Below, piece by piece: positions 1 through 6,750 of a stretch of DNA of 9,317 bases (positions within the stretch are counted from its first letter, which is position 1; each line of letters starts with the position of its first letter). Both the position numbers and the translations under genes were made by a program. The DNA lies in the NCBI GenBank assembly GCA_001751225.1, contig MAXT01000205.1, positions 1 to 9,317 on the forward strand, given 5' to 3'. The notes below the pieces were generated by a model. The model saw nothing but the letters and a program-made list of their open reading frames with translations. It was not told the DNA's origin and did no database searches. Source of the DNA: Desulfuromonadales bacterium C00003107 (GTDB lineage: Bacteria > Desulfobacterota > Desulfuromonadia > Desulfuromonadales > Syntrophotaleaceae).

Positions 1-2
1 CT

Positions 3-119
3 ACGAGATGGGGACCACGATGGCCTCATGAATTTACAGCACTATACGGACTTAACCCGGGGGGGCTCTCTGAGGTCTCCCGTCTTTTGTCTCAATGTGA
101 ACAAAAAGCGGGGCAGTGA
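3..119 (+). CDS. possible C-terminal tail of an unidentified gene (5' end outside window)
   Basis: The frame starting at base 3 is open from the window edge to a TGA at 117-119, giving about 38 codons that end GLSEVSRLLSQCEQKAGQ. The composition (Leu, Ser, Glu, Gln, with a helix-like end) looks protein-like. The stop lies inside the left arm of the terminator palindrome at 108-133, a placement often seen for the last gene of an operon. I do not recognise the family. Another frame gives a shorter tail (YEMGTTMAS, stop at 29-31), so the reading frame of the incoming gene, if there is one, is not certain. Confidence 0.3.
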   Translation, partial: TRWGPRWPHEFTALYGLNPGGLSEVSRLLSQCEQKAGQ

Positions 120-142
120 ATTCACTGCCCCGCTTTCTTTTT
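103..142. terminator. bidirectional rho-independent terminator with perfect 26-bp palindrome
   Basis: Bases 108-133 form a perfect palindrome: the arm GCGGGGCAGTGAA is followed directly by its reverse complement. It is flanked by AAAAA at 103-107 and TTTCTTTTT at 134-142, so each strand reads a GC-rich stem followed by a T-run. It lies 26 bp past the hflC stop on the minus strand and also overlaps the end of the plus-strand frame entering from the left. It therefore probably terminates converging transcripts from both sides. Confidence 0.88.
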
Positions 143-167
143 GTTGAGATAGCCTCTTCGGCTGACT

Positions 168-1100
168 CTATTTCATCTTCTGCAGATAACGATAGAAGTC
201 GCTGTCGGTCGACATCACTAGTTTGCCGTTTTTGCCCACAGATTTGCGGTAGGATTCGAGGGTTCGTAAAAAGGCGTAAAACTCGCGGTCGCTGCCGTAG
301 GCGGCGGAGTAGATTCCGGCTGCTTCAGCATCAGCCGCGCCGCGGATTTCCACCGACTTGCGGTAGGCCTCAGAGGTGATGCCCTTGAGTTCCTTGTCCA
401 TCTGGCCGAGGATGTCGGCCTTATCGCCTTCTCCTTCGGAGCGGAATTGGGCTGCGACCTTCTTCCGTTCGGAGATCATCCGCTCGTAGACCCTTTGCCG
501 AACCTGCTCGACATAGTTGATGCGTTTGATCTGCACGTCGATCAGGTCGATGCCGTACTCGGGGGTACTGGCGCGGGCTTTCTCGAGTAGGGTGTCGAGG
601 ATCTCCTCGCGGCCAACCAACAGTTCGGGGGCGATGACTACCCCTTCGAGCTGGATCTCTTCAGGGATACTGCCGGGGGCCTGGTAGTCACTGCCGCGCA
701 CCAGTTCTACCAGCAGGTGGCCGGAGACGGCGTCGCGTACCACCGAGTCGATGATGTCGTCGAGACGGCCTTGAGCGCCACGCTCGCTGGCCACGGTCTT
801 GAAAAAGAGCAGCGGGTCGGCGATGCGCCAGCGGGCGGTGGTGTCGAGAAAGATGTAACGCTTGTCCTTGGTCGGGATCTGGTTTGGATCGCCATCCCAT
901 TTAAGAATGCGCGTTTCAAAGCGATGCACGGTCTGAATGAAGGGGACTTTGACGTGCAGGCCGGGGCTGAGAACGCCTCCGACCGGCTTGCCGAATTCGG
1001 TGACCAGGGCCTGTTCGCCTTCGTTGACCACGAACAGCGGATTTTGGGCAAAGCCTAGCACCAGTAGGGCGACAATGATCAGTGGCAAAAAGCGTTTCAT
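168..1100 (-). CDS. hflC: HflC, FtsH protease modulator subunit (SPFH/band 7 family)
   Basis: A 310-residue membrane-anchored SPFH protein, partner of HflK. In characterised bacteria the HflKC complex surrounds and restrains the membrane AAA protease FtsH. The N-terminus has a single hydrophobic anchor at about residues 4-18, after MKR, with the rest predicted outside the cytoplasm. The band 7 domain follows (about 22-200; PGLHVKVPF at 46-54, TTARWRIADP at 87-96). The typical HflC segment is present: YERMISERKKVAAQFRSEGEG at 205-225, then the Ala/Glu-rich helix with SEAYRKSV and GAADAEA (about 243-260). Length is normal for the family. The ATG at 1098-1100 overlaps the hflK TGA (ATGA) and has AAGGAGG (minus strand 1113-1107) six bases upstream, which indicates translational coupling with hflK. 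Confidence 0.95.
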   Translation of the reverse strand: MKRFLPLIIVALLVLGFAQNPLFVVNEGEQALVTEFGKPVGGVLSPGLHVKVPFIQTVHRFETRILKWDGDPNQIPTKDKRYIFLDTTARWRIADPLLFFKTVASERGAQGRLDDIIDSVVRDAVSGHLLVELVRGSDYQAPGSIPEEIQLEGVVIAPELLVGREEILDTLLEKARASTPEYGIDLIDVQIKRINYVEQVRQRVYERMISERKKVAAQFRSEGEGDKADILGQMDKELKGITSEAYRKSVEIRGAADAEAAGIYSAAYGSDREFYAFLRTLESYRKSVGKNGKLVMSTDSDFYRYLQKMK

Positions 1101-2116
1101 TGCTTACCTCCTTGGCCCTGGGTGCGTAACTGCAGCAGCGGTAAGGCCGCAGTGCCCTGGCCGTCCATGATGTAAATCTCGGACAGGCTCGGTAGGACCT
1201 GCTCTAAAGTTTCTAAGTAGATACGCTGGCGGGTGACTTGCGGCGCCTTGCGGTATTCTTTGAGCAGGGCCAGGTAGCGACTGGTTTCACCGCGGGCCTT
1301 GTTGATTCGCTCGATAGCATAGCCTTCGGCTTCTTGGATGGTTCGGAGACCTACGCCGCGGGCCTTGGGAACCTCGCGGTTGTACTGCTCGCGGGCTTGG
1401 AAAATTAGGCTTTCCTTCTGCTGTTCGGCTTCGTTGACCTCGTTGAAGGCGGCCTTGACCGGATCAGGCGGGTTTACGTCCTGAAACTTGACGGTGACGA
1501 TGCGCACGCCGATATCGTAGCTGTTGAGAATCTGCTGCAGGTTCTGCTCGATGGCAGTGGCCAGCACCGCTCGCTCGGTGGTTAGAACCTCGGTGACGTT
1601 AGCGTTGCCCACCACCTGGCGGACCATCGCTTCGACAATGTCCCGGATGGTTGACTTGGGGTCGCGAATGCGAAACAGAAATTTAAAGGGGTCGGCGATT
1701 TGATACTGAACGATCCACTCGACATCGCTGACGTTGAGATCGCCGGTCAGGGTCAACGATTCACCTTCTAGGGCGCGCTTGGTATAGGTGGTGCGGACCC
1801 CGGCCTTGATAGTGCGAAAGCCGAATTCTTCTTTTTCAACGCGGCCGGTTTTGGCCTTGTAGACCCGGTCGACGCCGAAGGGGATTTTAACATGCAGGCC
1901 CGGTTCGGCAAAGCTGTTGAATTGGCCGAAACGAAGCAGGACGCCGGTCTCCTCGGTGTCAACTTTGTAAAGGCTGCTGGCCACAGCGAAAATCAACAAC
2001 AGAGTCAAGGCGATGGAGATAACCTTGCCTCCGCCGCCTTTTTTCAGGCGGTCGGCCAGTTCGGCGACCTGGCGGTCGATGGGTTTGGGGTTACGTCCCC
2101 CCTGATGGTATTGCAT
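1097..2116 (-). CDS. hflK: HflK, FtsH protease modulator subunit (SPFH/band 7 family)
   Basis: A 339-residue HflK. It has a short charged cytoplasmic N-terminus with a glycine run (GGGG at 27-30), one transmembrane segment (about 31-49) and a band 7 domain (PGLHVKIPF at 72-80, VQYQIADPFKFLF at 136-148). The HflK signature DVNPPDPVKAAFNEVNEAEQQ lies at 213-233, followed by the EAEGYAIERINKARGE coiled-coil region (262-277) and a C-terminal tail (EIYIMDGQG). E. coli HflK is longer, mainly through a longer N-terminal Gly/Pro-rich region. The ATG at 2114-2116 follows GGGAGG (minus strand 2126-2121). The gene leads a two-gene operon with hflC and is transcribed divergently from clpS. No ftsH is in the window. 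Confidence 0.95.
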   Translation of the reverse strand: MQYHQGGRNPKPIDRQVAELADRLKKGGGGKVISIALTLLLIFAVASSLYKVDTEETGVLLRFGQFNSFAEPGLHVKIPFGVDRVYKAKTGRVEKEEFGFRTIKAGVRTTYTKRALEGESLTLTGDLNVSDVEWIVQYQIADPFKFLFRIRDPKSTIRDIVEAMVRQVVGNANVTEVLTTERAVLATAIEQNLQQILNSYDIGVRIVTVKFQDVNPPDPVKAAFNEVNEAEQQKESLIFQAREQYNREVPKARGVGLRTIQEAEGYAIERINKARGETSRYLALLKEYRKAPQVTRQRIYLETLEQVLPSLSEIYIMDGQGTAALPLLQLRTQGQGGKQ

Positions 2117-2165
2117 TGCGCCTCCCTTGCAAAAATAGGTCTATCGAGATGTCGCTAAAAGAGTA

Positions 2166-2174
2166 ACTATAGCA
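2166..2174 (-). promoter_or_regulatory. candidate extended -10 promoter for hflKC
   Basis: The minus strand reads TGCTATAGT from 2174 to 2166, an extended -10 (TGn followed by TATAGT, five of six matches to TATAAT). No convincing -35 is visible at the usual distance, as expected if the extended -10 compensates. A start near 2159 would leave a 5' leader of about 43 nt before hflK. This is inference from motif and position only. Confidence 0.4.
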
Positions 2175-2218
2175 CATGGAAGGTTGTTGATTGGCGAATA
2201 TTCTTATTGGGCCGAACC

Positions 2219-2248
2219 TTGGAAGGCAGTGGAAAGTTGTGCTAGGAT
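2219..2248 (+). promoter_or_regulatory. candidate sigma-70 promoter for clpS-clpA-aat
   Basis: TTGGAA at 2219-2224 (four of six matches to the -35 consensus) lies 18 bp before TAGGAT at 2243-2248 (four of six). The -10 is preceded by TGC, making an extended -10. The predicted start near 2255 leaves a leader of about 35 nt before the clpS GTG. No other promoter is evident before clpA or aat. Confidence 0.4.
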
Positions 2249-2289
2249 TGAAATACAGATCAACTGTTATGATACGAAGGAGGCGGACC

Positions 2290-2604
2290 GTGAGTGATAA
2301 TCTTCCAAACGGTAATATCCAGTTCGAAAAGCAGAGCCGCAGCAAGAGCGGTCTGCCCGCTATGTTTAAAGTGCTGATGCACAACGACGATTACACAACG
2401 ATGGAATTTGTGGTTAATGCCTTGGAAACTGTTTTCCATTTGCCACCTGCTGAAGCTCATCGTGTCATGCTGAATATTCACACTCAGGGGGTCGGGGTTT
2501 GTGGTACCTATCCCTATGAAATTGCCGAGACTAAAGTGGCTAGGGTGCATAGCTTGGCCCGCCAGTCCGGCTACCCCCTGAAATGCAGCCTTGAGAGGGC
2601 CTGA
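2290..2604 (+). CDS. clpS: ClpS, N-degron adaptor for ClpA
   Basis: ClpS binds N-terminal Leu, Phe, Tyr or Trp and hands these substrates to ClpA. With a GTG start at 2290 the protein is 104 residues, close to E. coli ClpS (106). GAAGGAGG at 2276-2283 sits six bases before this GTG, while the in-frame ATG at 2269 and the codon at 2191 have no ribosome binding site, so GTG is chosen. The N-terminal 20 residues are polar and flexible. The binding-pocket residues are visible: NDD at 32-34, the gatekeeper Met in YTTMEF (M38) and His64 in IHTQG. They align with E. coli N34, D35, D36, M40 and H66 at a constant offset of two. ETKVARVHSLARQSGYPLKCSLE at the C-terminus is typical. The stop is 11 bp before clpA. 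Confidence 0.95.
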   Translation: MSDNLPNGNIQFEKQSRSKSGLPAMFKVLMHNDDYTTMEFVVNALETVFHLPPAEAHRVMLNIHTQGVGVCGTYPYEIAETKVARVHSLARQSGYPLKCSLERA

Positions 2605-2615
2605 AGGGAAAGCCT

Positions 2616-4856
2616 ATGTTCACTCAAGAAGTCCAGATTGCCTTTTCCCTAGCGGTACGGGAGGCGCAGAAGCGTCATCATGAGTACCTGACCACGGAAC
2701 ACGTCCTCTATGCCTTGCTCTTTGAAGAGTATAGCCAGGAGATCATTGAGGCCTGTGGTGGTGACCCGGAAGGGTTAAAGACCCTGTTGGAAGATTTTTT
2801 TACCGACCAGCTTGAGCGCATGCCTTCAGGTAAGGAGATTGTCCCGGAACAGACCGTCGGCTTGCAGCGGGTTTTGCAGCGGGCGGTGTTGCATCTTCAT
2901 TCGGCGGGAAAAAAAGAGATCACTATCGGCGACGTGCTGGCTTCTCTGCTTGAAGAGGAGCAGTCCCACGCCGTGCAGTTGCTGGAACAACAGGGGGTCT
3001 CGCGACTTGATGTGCTCAATTATATCAGTCACGGGGTCAGCAAGGTTCCAAGAGATGAGGGTGGAAAGCCCTTTCCTGATGGTGGCCGGAGGCCGACCAA
3101 GGAAGGGCAGAATGAGGCCGAAAATGATCCGCTGGCAGCTTACACTGTCGATTTTTTACAGCGGGCCATTGAAGGCCGTATCGACCCTCTGATCGGCCGA
3201 GAAAAGGAATTGCGGCGCACTGTACAGGTGCTCTGCCGACGCCGTAAGAACAATCCCATCTATGTCGGTGAACCGGGGGTTGGTAAAACGGCCATGGCCG
3301 AAGGCCTGGCATTGATGATTTACGAGGATCGGGTGCCGAAGGTTTTGCAGGGGGTACATATCTACCTGCTCGACATGGGGGCGCTGCTCGCCGGTACCAA
3401 GTTCCGAGGCGATTTCGAAGAGCGCCTTAAGGCGGTGCTCAAAGCCCTGGAAGATCGCCCTGATGCCATTCTGTTTATCGACGAGATCCATACCATCGTC
3501 GGCGCCGGTGCCACTAGCGGCGGTTCCCTTGATGCCTCGAATATCCTCAAGCCCGTTTTGGCTTCCGGCGCTCTGCGCTGTATCGGTTCGACCACCTACG
3601 AAGAATACAAGAACCTGTTCGACAAGGATCGTGCTCTATCGCGTCGCTTTCAGAAAATTGATGTGGTCGAGCCGACCGTTGACGAGACGGTGGCTATTTT
3701 ACACGGGCTACGCGAACATTACGAAAGCCACCATCAGGTAACCTACACCGACGAGGCTCTGCAAGCTGCGGCCGAGTTGGCCACCCGGCACATCAATTAC
3801 CGCCATCTTCCGGATAAAGCCATCGACGTCATCGATGAAGCCGGTGCCGCCTGCCGCCTGACGGATAAAGTCGGCCATATTATTGGTGTCGCCGAAGTAG
3901 AGAAGGTGGTGGCTTCTATCGCTCGGATCCCGGAGCGTACCGTGTCCAGCTCTGACCGCAAGCGACTCAAGTACCTCGACCGCGATCTCAAGGGCCAGGT
4001 TTTTGGTCAGGAAGACGCTATCGATCTTCTTTGCCGCTCGGTGCTCCGAGCTAGGGCTGGACTTAGCCATCCGGAGAAGCCCACCGGATCCTTTCTGTTT
4101 ACCGGGCCGACGGGGGTTGGCAAGACCGAGGTGGCCAAGCAATTGGCTCAGCAGATGGGGGTGGAATTCCTGCGTTTCGACATGAGCGAGTACATGGAGA
4201 AACATTCGGTGGCCCGCCTGATCGGCGCGCCTCCGGGGTATGTCGGTTTCGAGCAGGGCGGCCTACTTACCGACAGTATCGTTAAGCATCCCTACGCGGT
4301 GTTGTTGCTCGATGAAATCGAAAAGGCCCATCCCGACCTGTTCAATATTCTGTTGCAGGTCATGGATCACGGTCGGTTGACCGACAACAACGGCAAACAG
4401 GCCGATTTCCGCAATGTGGTGCTGATCATGACCAGCAATGCCGGAGCTCGGGACATTAGCGCTAAGTCTATCGGTTTTGGCGGTGGTTCGCCGGGCAGTG
4501 TTACCCTGGCGGTGGAGCGTACCTTCTCGCCGGAATTTAGAAACCGCCTTGATGCCATCGTGCCTTTCAAGTCCCTTGCTCAGGAGACCATGCTGCGCAT
4601 CGTCGACAAGTTTATTAACGAGTTGCGCCAGCGTCTGGATGACCGGCAGGTTGTTCTGAAAATATCGCCTGCCGCTCGGTCATTGATGGCCCGTCGCGGT
4701 TACGATCCGATTTACGGGGCTCGCCCCCTAGCCCGGCTTATCCAGAGCGAGATCAGCGATGTCATCGCCCATGAAGTCTTGTTCGGTCATTTGGCCGATG
4801 GCGGCACAGTCAAGGTTGGTTGTCGACAGGACCGCTTGACCTTCCGCTACCAATGA
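2616..4856 (+). CDS. clpA: ClpA, ATP-dependent unfoldase subunit of the ClpAP protease
   Basis: A 746-residue class I Clp/Hsp100 ATPase (E. coli ClpA 758). The N-domain that docks ClpS covers about 1-142, followed by a charged linker (about 143-170). D1 carries Walker A GEPGVGKT (218-225) and Walker B ILFIDE (285-290). D2 carries Walker A GPTGVGKT (497-504) and Walker B VLLLDE (562-567), with the pore loop GYVG at 541-544. There is no long middle domain as in ClpB, which argues for ClpA. KSIGFGG at 617-623 occupies the ClpP-docking loop position, with IGF instead of the IGL of E. coli Clp[15 protein letters not shown] (636-649) and [11 protein letters not shown] (695-705) are conserved D2 small-domain motifs. 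AAGGGA at 2604-2609 overlaps the clpS stop and serves as the ribosome binding site. ClpP is not in the window. Confidence 0.96.
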   Translation: MFTQEVQIAFSLAVREAQKRHHEYLTTEHVLYALLFEEYSQEIIEACGGDPEGLKTLLEDFFTDQLERMPSGKEIVPEQTVGLQRVLQRAVLHLHSAGKKEITIGDVLASLLEEEQSHAVQLLEQQGVSRLDVLNYISHGVSKVPRDEGGKPFPDGGRRPTKEGQNEAENDPLAAYTVDFLQRAIEGRIDPLIGREKELRRTVQVLCRRRKNNPIYVGEPGVGKTAMAEGLALMIYEDRVPKVLQGVHIYLLDMGALLAGTKFRGDFEERLKAVLKALEDRPDAILFIDEIHTIVGAGATSGGSLDASNILKPVLASGALRCIGSTTYEEYKNLFDKDRALSRRFQKIDVVEPTVDETVAILHGLREHYESHHQVTYTDEALQAAAELATRHINYRHLPDKAIDVIDEAGAACRLTDKVGHIIGVAEVEKVVASIARIPERTVSSSDRKRLKYLDRDLKGQVFGQEDAIDLLCRSVLRARAGLSHPEKPTGSFLFTGPTGVGKTEVAKQLAQQMGVEFLRFDMSEYMEKHSVARLIGAPPGYVGFEQGGLLTDSIVKHPYAVLLLDEIEKAHPDLFNILLQVMDHGRLTDNNGKQADFRNVVLIMTSNAGARDISAKSIGFGGGSPGSVTLAVERTFSPEFRNRLDAIVPFKSLAQETMLRIVDKFINELRQRLDDRQVVLKISPAARSLMARRGYDPIYGARPLARLIQSEISDVIAHEVLFGHLADGGTVKVGCRQDRLTFRYQ

Positions 4857-4878
4857 GCCGCCTCGCTGGTAGTTGTTA

Positions 4879-5568
4879 ATGGCAATCTATCGTCTGACCG
4901 AACAACTTGCGTTTCCCAGCCCGGAATTGGCTGAACCCGCAGGCCTGCTGGCGGTGGGGGGGGATCTTTCTCCCCACCGTCTGCTGCTGGCTTATTCGCT
5001 CGGTATCTTTCCCTGGTTTAATGAAGGCGAACCGCCACTTTGGTGGTGTCCGGATCCCCGCTGCGTGTTGCTTCCTGCAGAATTGAAGGTTAGCCGCAGT
5101 CTCAGCAAACTTCTACGCCGCAATTCCTTTCACGTAACGAGTAATCGCTCCTTTGCCCAAGTGATTGACAACTGTGCGGCCTTGCGCGAGGCGAATGGTG
5201 GCACTTGGATAACCGATGAAATGCGTGCAGCCTACTGTCGGCTGCATGAGTTCGGTTATGCTCATTCAGTGGAGGCTTGGCTGGATGGTGCTTTGGTCGG
5301 GGGGCTATATGGCGTCTCTTTGGGGCGCTGTTTTTTCGGTGAATCGATGTTTTTTCGGGTCGCGAACGCTTCCAAGGTTGCTTTCGTGACCCTCGTACGG
5401 CACCTGCGAGAGCAAGGATTCACCCTTGTGGACTGTCAGCTCCCCTCCGCACATCTCGCTTCCTTCGGTGCCCGTAGTCTGCCGCGCAGTGAGTTCCTGC
5501 AGCGCCTGGTGGACGGTGGGGTGACGCCGGGCCGGCCCGTTGCGGGGCTTTTTACCGTAAACCTGTGA
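4879..5568 (+). CDS. aat: Aat, leucyl/phenylalanyl-tRNA--protein transferase
   Basis: Aat transfers Leu or Phe from aminoacyl-tRNA to N-terminal Lys or Arg of proteins, creating N-degrons read by ClpS. From the ATG at 4879 the protein is 229 residues, normal for the family, and begins MAIYRL as relatives do. A TTG two codons upstream (4873) is less likely. Family motifs in order: [11 protein letters not shown] (22-32), GIFPWF (42-47), WWCPDPR (55-61), GGTWIT (107-112), YAHSVEAW (127-134), [18 protein letters not shown] (141-158), NASK (163-166) and [14 protein letters not shown] (185-198). E155, D185 and Q187 correspond to E. coli E156, D186 and Q188, implicated in catalysis. The ribosome binding site is weak (GGTAG at 4868-4872) and the gene lies 22 bp after clpA, so it is probably co-transcribed with clpSA. 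No T-run terminator is seen after it. Confidence 0.95.
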   Translation: MAIYRLTEQLAFPSPELAEPAGLLAVGGDLSPHRLLLAYSLGIFPWFNEGEPPLWWCPDPRCVLLPAELKVSRSLSKLLRRNSFHVTSNRSFAQVIDNCAALREANGGTWITDEMRAAYCRLHEFGYAHSVEAWLDGALVGGLYGVSLGRCFFGESMFFRVANASKVAFVTLVRHLREQGFTLVDCQLPSAHLASFGARSLPRSEFLQRLVDGGVTPGRPVAGLFTVNL

Positions 5569-5588
5569 CTTAAAATTTTGCCTGTGTA

Positions 5589-5603
5589 GCCACTGATAGT
5601 GGC
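5589..5603. repeat. short hairpin just downstream of aat
   Basis: GCCACT-GAT-AGTGGC forms a perfect 6-bp stem with a 3-base loop, starting 21 bp after the aat stop. The nearest T-run (5623-5628) is about 20 nt away, so it is not a classical intrinsic terminator. It may stabilise the 3' end of the clpS-clpA-aat message. Confidence 0.4.
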
Positions 5604-5635
5604 ACGGTCGATCATCTTGAGATTTTTTGCGAAGG

Positions 5636-5730
5636 GGGGATTGTCTCTGCCCCAGAGGCTCGCCAATTGGTGCCTAAAAATTAAGCAAAAGGCTAAGATG
5701 GCCCACGGCATGGGGACTGTCGCTGCCCTA
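5636..5730 (+). repeat. pair of imperfect 19-bp direct repeats, 76 bp apart
   Basis: GGGGATTGTCTCTGCCCCA at 5636-5654 and GGGGACTGTCGCTGCCCTA at 5712-5730 agree at 16 of 19 positions. Each has a G-run and a C-run that can pair, so each could fold as a small hairpin. The pair may be remnants of a dispersed intergenic repeat, but only these two copies can be seen. Confidence 0.45.
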
Positions 5731-5738
5731 TGCGGGTG

Positions 5739-5774
5739 TTCCCCACAGGGTTTTCCACGAACCTGTGGATGGAA
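5739..5774. repeat. inverted repeat with three DnaA-box-like sites
   Basis: TTCCCCACAGG (5739-5749) and CCTGTGGATGGAA (5762-5774) are complementary over 11 bp apart from a 2-base AT bulge, with a 12-base loop. The unit contains TTCCCCACA (5739-5747), TTTTCCACG (5751-5759) and, on the minus strand, CCATCCACA (5772-5764). Each matches the DnaA-box consensus TTATCCACA at seven of nine positions. Whether DnaA binds, or the unit acts as an RNA hairpin, cannot be told from the sequence. Confidence 0.4.
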
Positions 5775-5933
5775 CAGGAAAGCCATTGTGAATCGAGGAG
5801 TTACGTGGTCTGGTGTTGTGGAGAGGAGCCGCTTTCAGGCGCTTTGGCTGCAGCCTCCGAACGCTTTGACCTATGGCGGTTACGGATGAGGTCGGGCTTG
5901 CGCTACCTGGGGGAAATGACCGACCGAGTTGGC

Positions 5934-5992
5934 AAAAAATGTCTTTTCTGCGGGCAGGTCAGGCAAGAGTCTCAGCCTTGCCTGGCTGCCGC
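5934..5992 (-). terminator. strong hairpin, probable terminator of the PilZ gene
   Basis: CAGGCAAG (5960-5967) and CTTGCCTG (5977-5984) form a perfect 8-bp stem with a 9-base loop. The stem extends through a small internal loop into GGCAG/CTGCC and then GC/GC, spanning about 5950-5992. On the minus strand a TTTTTT run (5939-5934) follows about 10 nt beyond the stem. The hairpin includes the stop codon of the minus-strand PilZ gene. The distance to the T-run makes it an imperfect intrinsic terminator. Confidence 0.55.
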
Positions 5993-6678
5993 TGGTTCAC
6001 AAACATTTCGATTTGCTGCTGGTCCTGTTGCAGGATATTGAGAAACTGCATGCCGGCGATGATGCCTGGGCCCTCCTCCCGTGGTGCTGTCCAGATGACC
6101 TCGCTCAGGGTGCAGATCGGTTCGCTCGCCTCGTTCAGGGCAAGCATCAAAAGGCAGAGATCGTTCTTTTGCACCGCTGTCTGAATTGGCATGCGAATGC
6201 CGCTTGCACTCAGGTTGACCTGACCGCGGGCAAAGGATGGAGCGGTCAGGGCTGTAGCAGTGGTGGTCAGTTTAGAGATCTGCTGCCGCCATTGTCGATG
6301 AAAGGCTGGCAAATTGCCTCTTTGGGCGCTATAGCGTAAGCCAACGCTGGTTTCGATTCGAAATTGGGGGCGATGGCGGAAGATGCAGAGGTCGTTGTTC
6401 ATGCGCAGCCGGATGACTTTATCCGAGGGCTGGCTGTGGAATGAAGCCGTCGATTTGAGCCAAAGACCGTATCTTTCCGAAATGATTTCCAGAGGACTTC
6501 CTTCCGGAAAGGGCATTCCTTCTTTAGCGGGCCAGGTATGGGGAATGGCCACATCGAAATGATCGAGTTCGTAATTGGTGAACAAGACGTTCATCGATTC
6601 GCGACGGGCTGGCAGGTTGTCTTCGCACAGGGTGTTAACCTGCAGTCTCTGTCCTGGCGTGAAATAGCGGGTATACAT
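5959..6678 (-). CDS. PilZ-domain protein with YcgR-like N-terminal domain, putative c-di-GMP receptor
   Basis: A 239-residue soluble protein with no signal peptide or membrane segment. Residues 5-98 (FTPGQRLQVNTL onward to RLRMNNDLCIF) have the beta-rich pattern of the YcgR-like domain that precedes many PilZ domains. The PilZ domain then begins with an RxxxR motif, RPQFR (103-107), and carries NLSASG (155-160), fitting the D/NxSxxG motif. The two motifs bind cyclic di-GMP in characterised PilZ proteins. GMQFLNILQQDQQQIEMFV (209-227) matches the usual end of the fold. The spacing between the two motifs is about 47 residues, longer than usual, with an extra basic/Thr-Ala-rich segment (about 120-150). 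The ATG at 6678 has only a weak purine stretch (AAAGGG) 12-13 bases upstream. The gene lies 72 bp after the DUF815 gene on the same strand. Its target is unknown. Confidence 0.75.
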   Translation of the reverse strand: MYTRYFTPGQRLQVNTLCEDNLPARRESMNVLFTNYELDHFDVAIPHTWPAKEGMPFPEGSPLEIISERYGLWLKSTASFHSQPSDKVIRLRMNNDLCIFRHRPQFRIETSVGLRYSAQRGNLPAFHRQWRQQISKLTTTATALTAPSFARGQVNLSASGIRMPIQTAVQKNDLCLLMLALNEASEPICTLSEVIWTAPREEGPGIIAGMQFLNILQQDQQQIEMFVNQRQPGKAETLA

Positions 6679-6695
6679 TTGTGTTAAGCACCCTT

Positions 6696-6724
6696 TCTCT
6701 ACTGGGAAAATACATTGCAGTCAA
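6696..6724 (-). promoter_or_regulatory. weak candidate promoter for the PilZ gene
   Basis: On the minus strand TTGACT (6724-6719, five of six matches to -35) is followed after 17 bp by TAGAGA (6701-6696, three of six matches to -10). The -35 is good and the -10 poor. If active, it would let the PilZ gene be transcribed separately from the upstream DUF815 gene. Confidence 0.25.
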
Positions 6725-6750
6725 GGAAAGAGCAATTAGCGTTCCAGTAT

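Larger units (their letters stand above)
5569..5958. other. gene-poor intergenic stretch between converging aat and PilZ genes
   Basis: I see no convincing gene. Open frames here (for example 5599-5889 on the plus strand) lack a ribosome binding site and have Cys/Trp/Arg-rich, non-protein-like translations. The stretch does contain a small hairpin after aat (GCCACT at 5589-5594 with AGTGGC at 5598-5603, no adjacent T-run), two imperfect 19-bp direct repeats, an inverted repeat with DnaA-box-like sequences, and the A-run belonging to the PilZ-gene terminator. A small non-coding RNA cannot be excluded by eye. Confidence 0.5.

Noticed and set aside
717..1058. 113-residue plus-strand open frame inside hflC
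   Set aside because: It is antisense to the conserved SPFH domain of hflC, with no start signal or recognisable motif.
2191..2289. Longer clpS starting at 2191 or at the ATG at 2269
   Set aside because: Neither start has a ribosome binding site, the added residues are Arg-rich and not family-like, and the stretch overlaps the predicted promoter. GTG at 2290 has GAAGGAGG at ideal spacing.
3708..4205. 165-residue minus-strand open frame inside clpA
   Set aside because: It lies wholly antisense to the conserved D1-D2 region of clpA and is explained by codon bias there.
4873..4878. TTG start for aat two codons upstream of the ATG
   Set aside because: Family proteins begin close to M-x-I-Y-R-L, which the ATG at 4879 gives exactly; TTG offers no better ribosome binding site.
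5739..5774. Reading the DnaA-box-like cluster as a replication origin
   Set aside because: Only three imperfect boxes are present, there is no AT-rich unwinding region and no dnaA, dnaN, rpmH or gidA nearby. It is kept only as a site worth checking.
5599..5889. 96-residue plus-strand open frame after aat
   Set aside because: It has no ribosome binding site, a composition rich in Cys, Trp and Arg, and no recognisable motif; it covers the repeats and inverted repeat of the intergenic stretch.
5730..6339. Overlapping plus-strand open frames across the PilZ gene end
   Set aside because: They run antisense to a well-supported PilZ gene or through its terminator hairpin and show no family features.
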